From contig NZ_JOCF01000111.1 in the NCBI RefSeq assembly GCF_000720635.1, positions 1 through 16,732 on the forward strand: a DNA stretch of 16,732 nt. Reading direction: 5' to 3'. A program made the position numbers and the translations under genes. Below are positions 14,147 to 16,732 of the stretch, piece by piece. This stretch comes from Streptomyces sp. NRRL WC-3742 (lineage in GTDB: Bacteria; Actinomycetota; Actinomycetes; Streptomycetales; Streptomycetaceae). Each line of letters begins with the position of its first letter. Within the stretch, counting starts at the first letter, position 1. The notes under the pieces were generated by a model. The model was not told the origin of the DNA. It saw only the letters and a list, made by a program, of their open reading frames with translations, and did not search any database.

Positions 14147-14980
14147 TCAGGCGGTGCGCCGAGGGCGGGCCACCAGCATGACGGCGTCGTCGCCGATCCG
14201 GTCGGTGCCGGTGGCGAAGTGCTCGCGCAGCGGCGGCAGCAGGGCTTCGCGCAGGGCGGCGAGCTTGGGGTGGCCGGGGTTCCAGTACCCGGCCAGGGCC
14301 TCGGCGGCGGCCCGGGACTTGGCCTCGGCGCCCTCCTCCGGGAAGACGACGTCGACGCGGGCCCGGGTCAACGAGACGTCCGCGAAGCCGTGTTCGGCGA
14401 GGAGGTGGGCCGCGCGGTCGAGCAGGTAGCCCTGGTGGTCCTCGGGTTCGCCGAGCAGAGCGGCGCAGGTGCGGTTCCACAGCGCGATCAGCTCGTTGTC
14501 GGGCGCGCCCTGGACGAGGACGACCTTGGCCTCGGGGTGCGAGGCGTCGACCGTGCGGGCCATCTCGGTCACCGCCATGTCGGGGTCGTCGGTGTAGTGC
14601 AGCAGCCAGGTGGCGACGGCTGCGTCGAACTCGCCGTCGCCCAGCGGCAGTTCCTCGGCCCAGCCCGGCAGGACGGTGACGCCGTGCTCGGCGAGCGGCC
14701 GCATGGCGGCCGCGCGGGCGAGGTGCGGCTCCACGGTGGTGACCGCACCGAGGCGGTCGGCGACGGCCCGCGCGACCGCGCCCGTGCCGCCGCCGATCTC
14801 CACGACGCGCCGGTTGCCCGCGAGGGTGTCGACGACCAGGGCGATGTCGTGGCGCTCGCAGCGGGCCTCCATGCCGAGCCAGCCCTGCTCGCTCAGCCCG
14901 TGCGCGCCCCGGTAGTCGAGGGGCAGCGGGTACGGGCCGGCCAGCGAGTCGAGGGGTCGGACGGTGGATTCCATGGTCAT
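14147..14980 (-). CDS. Class I SAM-dependent methyltransferase
   Basis: 277 residues. The ATG at 14980 (MTMESTVRPL) has GAGGAGC nine to ten bases upstream; TTG 14983 and ATG 14974 are alternatives. It has a Rossmann-fold SAM-binding motif I VVEIGGGTGAVARAVADRL (59-77), an acidic motif at TVEPHLARAAAM, motif III-like LPLGDGEFDAAVATWLLHY, and a complete C-terminal region ending ARPRRTA. It resembles the ubiquinone/small-molecule methyltransferase group (Methyltransf_25/11); the acceptor is unknown. It directly abuts the truncated MTA phosphorylase, whose missing N-terminus ends at this gene's stop codon. A possible -10 box TAGTGT lies at 15034-15029; a -35 is not clear. The region 14981-15223 holds no convincing gene. 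Confidence 0.87.
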   Translation of the reverse strand: MTMESTVRPLDSLAGPYPLPLDYRGAHGLSEQGWLGMEARCERHDIALVVDTLAGNRRVVEIGGGTGAVARAVADRLGAVTTVEPHLARAAAMRPLAEHGVTVLPGWAEELPLGDGEFDAAVATWLLHYTDDPDMAVTEMARTVDASHPEAKVVLVQGAPDNELIALWNRTCAALLGEPEDHQGYLLDRAAHLLAEHGFADVSLTRARVDVVFPEEGAEAKSRAAAEALAGYWNPGHPKLAALREALLPPLREHFATGTDRIGDDAVMLVARPRRTA

Positions 14981-15178
14981 CAAGGGGTGCTCCTCGTTCC
15001 GGACGTGGGGATCATCGAACCGGCCCGGACACTACACTGAGGAATCATCCCAACACCGTCGGTCGTCAAGGCGCGTTGACATATGCCCGCATCCCCCCGA
15101 GGCTCCCCGTCCCATGACCAGCGGCACTGACGAAAACCTCTCCCACTACTTCGCGTACCGCGACCACCGCCTCCCGAC

Positions 15179-15216
15179 GGGCCGGCGCCACCCCCCGCTC
15201 GAGGCGGCGCCGGCCC
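15179..15216 (-). terminator. Terminator hairpin of the PheS-like gene
   Basis: GGGCCGGCGCC (15179-15189) pairs perfectly with GGCGCCGGCCC (15206-15216) around a 16-base loop. It begins 7 bp beyond the stop of the PheS-like gene. Confidence 0.8.
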
Positions 15217-15223
15217 ATGGCCG

Positions 15224-16360
15224 TCAGCGCTCGCCCGCCGCCCACTGGTGGGCGCTGCCCTGGTGGACGGCCGCGTAGACGCGGTCGCGCAGCAGGTTGG
15301 CGTCATGGTCGGTGAGTGTGCGCCCGAGGTGGCGCAGGACCACCTTCAGCAGGACGTTCTTCTGCTCCGGGCGGGCGCCGAGCCGCGCCAGGGCCTGCGG
15401 TGGGAGATCGGTGCACGGCGTCTCGGCGAGGATCTCCACCGTCTCCACGCAGTCGGCGTCCGGCCCGAGGGCGTCGCGGACCCGGTCCCCGAGGTCCTCC
15501 GCCAGGTCGTCGCGGTCGACGGCGACCGACAGGTCCCGGCGGACCGCAGGCATCGCCGACACCGGCCGGTACGGGGTCAGGTCGGTCATCTGGGCGGCGA
15601 CGGACGGCTCGGCCGAACGCAGGATGCGGATGTCCGGAACGCCCTTGAGCAGCATCAGCATCCGGTCCAGCCCCATCCCGAGCGCGAGACCGCTCCACTC
15701 GGCCCCCAACCCGGCACGCTCCAGCACCCGGGGGTGCGCCAGGCCGCACTCCGCGACCTCGATCCACTCCCCGTCGCACTCCACGTCCACCTGACGGCCC
15801 GACAGGGTGTACGGGTGGACGCGGTCCTCGTGGCGGTGCTTCGCCCCGGGCAGGAGCGCCTCGACGAGAGTCGTCACCATCCCGTCCAGGTCGGCGGTGG
15901 TCAGGGCGGCCGGGCGGCGGCTGAGCCGCCACAGGTCGAGCTGGTGGGGCGTGCCCGTGTGCAGCCGGTCGATGCTGTCGCGGCGGTAGACCAGCCCCGG
16001 GCAGGCCAGGAGCACGTCGTCGGAGGAGTCCCGGGGCTGCTCCGCAGCCAGGGCACGCAGCGCGGCCGGGACAAGGGCGCTGGAGTGACTGCGCAACATG
16101 AGCCGGTCGTCGACGGTACGGGTGTAGCGGGTGTCGCGGGTGATGTCGTCGCTGCGGTAGCCGAGGTTGTCGTAGTTGTCCTCGACCGTGACGGTGCGCT
16201 CGCCGCGCCACCAGCGGACCTGGCAGCCCCACTCCTCCGCCAGCGCGTCGACGGCCCGGGCGAGGACGAGTTGGAGGGCGTGCGGTCCGGCGGCGGGATC
16301 GCTGAGGTCCCGGACGGAGAGGTCACGGGCAAGGTGTTCGGCGGAGAGATGAGCAGACAT
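15224..16360 (-). CDS. srmL: PheS-related ligase with fused FDX-ACB domain (SrmL-like)
   Basis: 378 residues. The ATG at 16360 follows AGGAGG. It is a class II aminoacyl-tRNA-synthetase catalytic core related to PheRS alpha: motif 1 LMLRSHSSA (87-95), motif 2 VYRRDSIDRLHTGTPHQLD (124-142, Arg126), motif 3 GLALGMGLDR (224-233). A C-terminal ferredoxin-fold anticodon-binding-like domain follows (264-366; PAVRRDLSVAVD, RTLTDHDANLLRDRV). Bacterial PheS lacks this C-terminal domain, which normally closes PheT; the arrangement recalls monomeric mitochondrial PheRS. The PheS N-terminal coiled coil and any PheT partner are absent here. The substrate pocket differs from PheS: FPF of FPFTEPS is HPY here (182-184), and LGCGMVHP is AECGLAHP (203-210). 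RefSeq, as I recall, names this Streptomyces family 'PheS-related mystery ligase SrmL'; its substrate is unknown. It lies about 250 bp downstream of an rRNA operon. Confidence 0.8.
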   Translation of the reverse strand: MSAHLSAEHLARDLSVRDLSDPAAGPHALQLVLARAVDALAEEWGCQVRWWRGERTVTVEDNYDNLGYRSDDITRDTRYTRTVDDRLMLRSHSSALVPAALRALAAEQPRDSSDDVLLACPGLVYRRDSIDRLHTGTPHQLDLWRLSRRPAALTTADLDGMVTTLVEALLPGAKHRHEDRVHPYTLSGRQVDVECDGEWIEVAECGLAHPRVLERAGLGAEWSGLALGMGLDRMLMLLKGVPDIRILRSAEPSVAAQMTDLTPYRPVSAMPAVRRDLSVAVDRDDLAEDLGDRVRDALGPDADCVETVEILAETPCTDLPPQALARLGARPEQKNVLLKVVLRHLGRTLTDHDANLLRDRVYAAVHQGSAHQWAAGER

Positions 16361-16606
16361 GCGTTCGGCCTCCTGGCCAAGAGCGGTGACGGGGACTCAC
16401 GCCCCCCAGCCCCTGGGCTCCACCGCTCGACGGGGCCGGCCCGACTCAGCTCCCGAGACGTGGCGAAGTCCGACCCCTGCGGCGCCCTTCGGGGGCCAGG
16501 GGGCCGGTAAATCGGCGAATGATCGCTACGACGGCCACACGAGGACTGTAGCCCGGCCGCCCGAGGCCCGTCTCCTCGTTTTCTGCTCCGGGCTCCCGGA
16601 AACGCA
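16361..16606 (-). other. Gap between rRNA terminator and PheS-like gene
   Basis: No gene is recognised in these 246 bp. A GC-rich hairpin can form from about 16474 to 16502, with outer arms CCCCTG and CAGGGG and an inner GGCGCCC-TTC-GGGGGCC stem. It lies in the leader region of the PheS-like gene and could be a second terminator or an attenuator. No clear promoter is visible. Confidence 0.4.
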
Positions 16607-16641
16607 AAGAACCCCCATCCGGAATCCGGATGAGGGTTCTT
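16607..16641 (-). terminator. rRNA operon terminator
   Basis: AAGAACCCCCATCCG (16607-16621) pairs with CGGATGAGGGTTCTT (16627-16641) with one wobble and a 5-base loop, just after the 5S rRNA 3' end. On the transcribed strand it is followed by TTGCGTTT, a modest T-rich tail. Confidence 0.9.
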
Positions 16642-16649
16642 CACAATGA

Positions 16650-16732
16650 TTGTTCGGCGGCGTCCTACTCTCCCACAGGGTCCCCCCTGCAGTACCATCG
16701 GCGCTACGAGGCTTAGCTTCCGGGTTCGGAAT
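16650..16732 (-). rRNA. rrf: 5S ribosomal RNA, 3' part
   Basis: The reverse complement reads ATTCCGAACCCGGAAGCTAA, then GCGCCGATGGTACTGCAGGG, GACCCTGTGGGAGAGTAGGA and CGCCGCCGAACA, the conserved actinobacterial 5S sequence. The first about 35 bases lie beyond the right edge. The exact 3' end is uncertain by a few bases. Confidence 0.95.

Noticed and set aside
15114..15278. Possible 54-residue plus-strand gene (MTSGTDENLSHYFAYRD...), with a TTGACA at 15076
   Set aside because: There is no -10 box at proper spacing and no good ribosome site. The frame runs through the terminator hairpin and into the antisense of the PheS-like gene.

Overview
The window is very GC-rich, with dense, short-gap, mixed-strand genes. 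It carries an actinobacterial 5S rRNA and proteins typical of the Streptomyces/Kitasatospora group: an F420-type luciferase-like oxidoreductase, a secreted M43 zinc protease, an MpaB-type oxygenase and a PheS-related ligase. It reads as chromosome of a Streptomycetaceae species. There is no prophage, CRISPR array, tRNA or recognisable biosynthetic cluster.

Layout. 1-1948 (+): the 3' part of a PQQ-propeller protein, probably the outer domain of a membrane protein, then a uridine-kinase-like gene broken by a one-base frameshift. 1896-3248 (-): a universal stress protein followed by an Fpg/Nei DNA glycosylase. 3366-5219 (-): a secreted M43 zinc protease, preceded by a small P-loop ATPase whose last codons are frameshifted. 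5318-6244 (-): an F420-type oxidoreductase. 6386-6736 (+): a small conserved protein with a leaderless-type promoter, convergent with 6743-7540 (-), a channel-like membrane protein. 7715-8551 (+): an alpha/beta hydrolase. 8717-11020 (+): a large secreted FG-GAP/Ig-like protein. 11028-11926 (-): an MpaB-family oxygenase, also frameshifted. 12121-13248 (+): an Old Yellow Enzyme. 13342-14980 (-): a SAM methyltransferase abutting an MTA phosphorylase that has lost its N-terminus. 15224-16360 (-): a free-standing PheS-like ligase with a fused FDX-ACB domain, just downstream of the end of an rRNA operon (terminator and partial 5S at the right edge).

Working together. Most genes are single units with their own start signals rather than one pathway. 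Plausible functional pairs are stress protein with repair glycosylase, and methyltransferase with the damaged MTA phosphorylase (both belong to S-adenosylmethionine metabolism).

Three patterns stand out. (1) Three genes each need exactly one base added or removed in a C/G run to restore the family-like reading frame, which suggests either sequence errors or real decay. (2) Short tandem repeats are unusually common. Those inside genes have periods of 9 and 15 bp and keep the frame. Three separate repeats of about 14 bp sit exactly on the stop codons of + strand genes and repeat the TGA into other frames. (3) The PheS-like ligase has altered substrate-pocket residues and an architecture unlike bacterial PheRS, making it the best candidate for an undescribed system.
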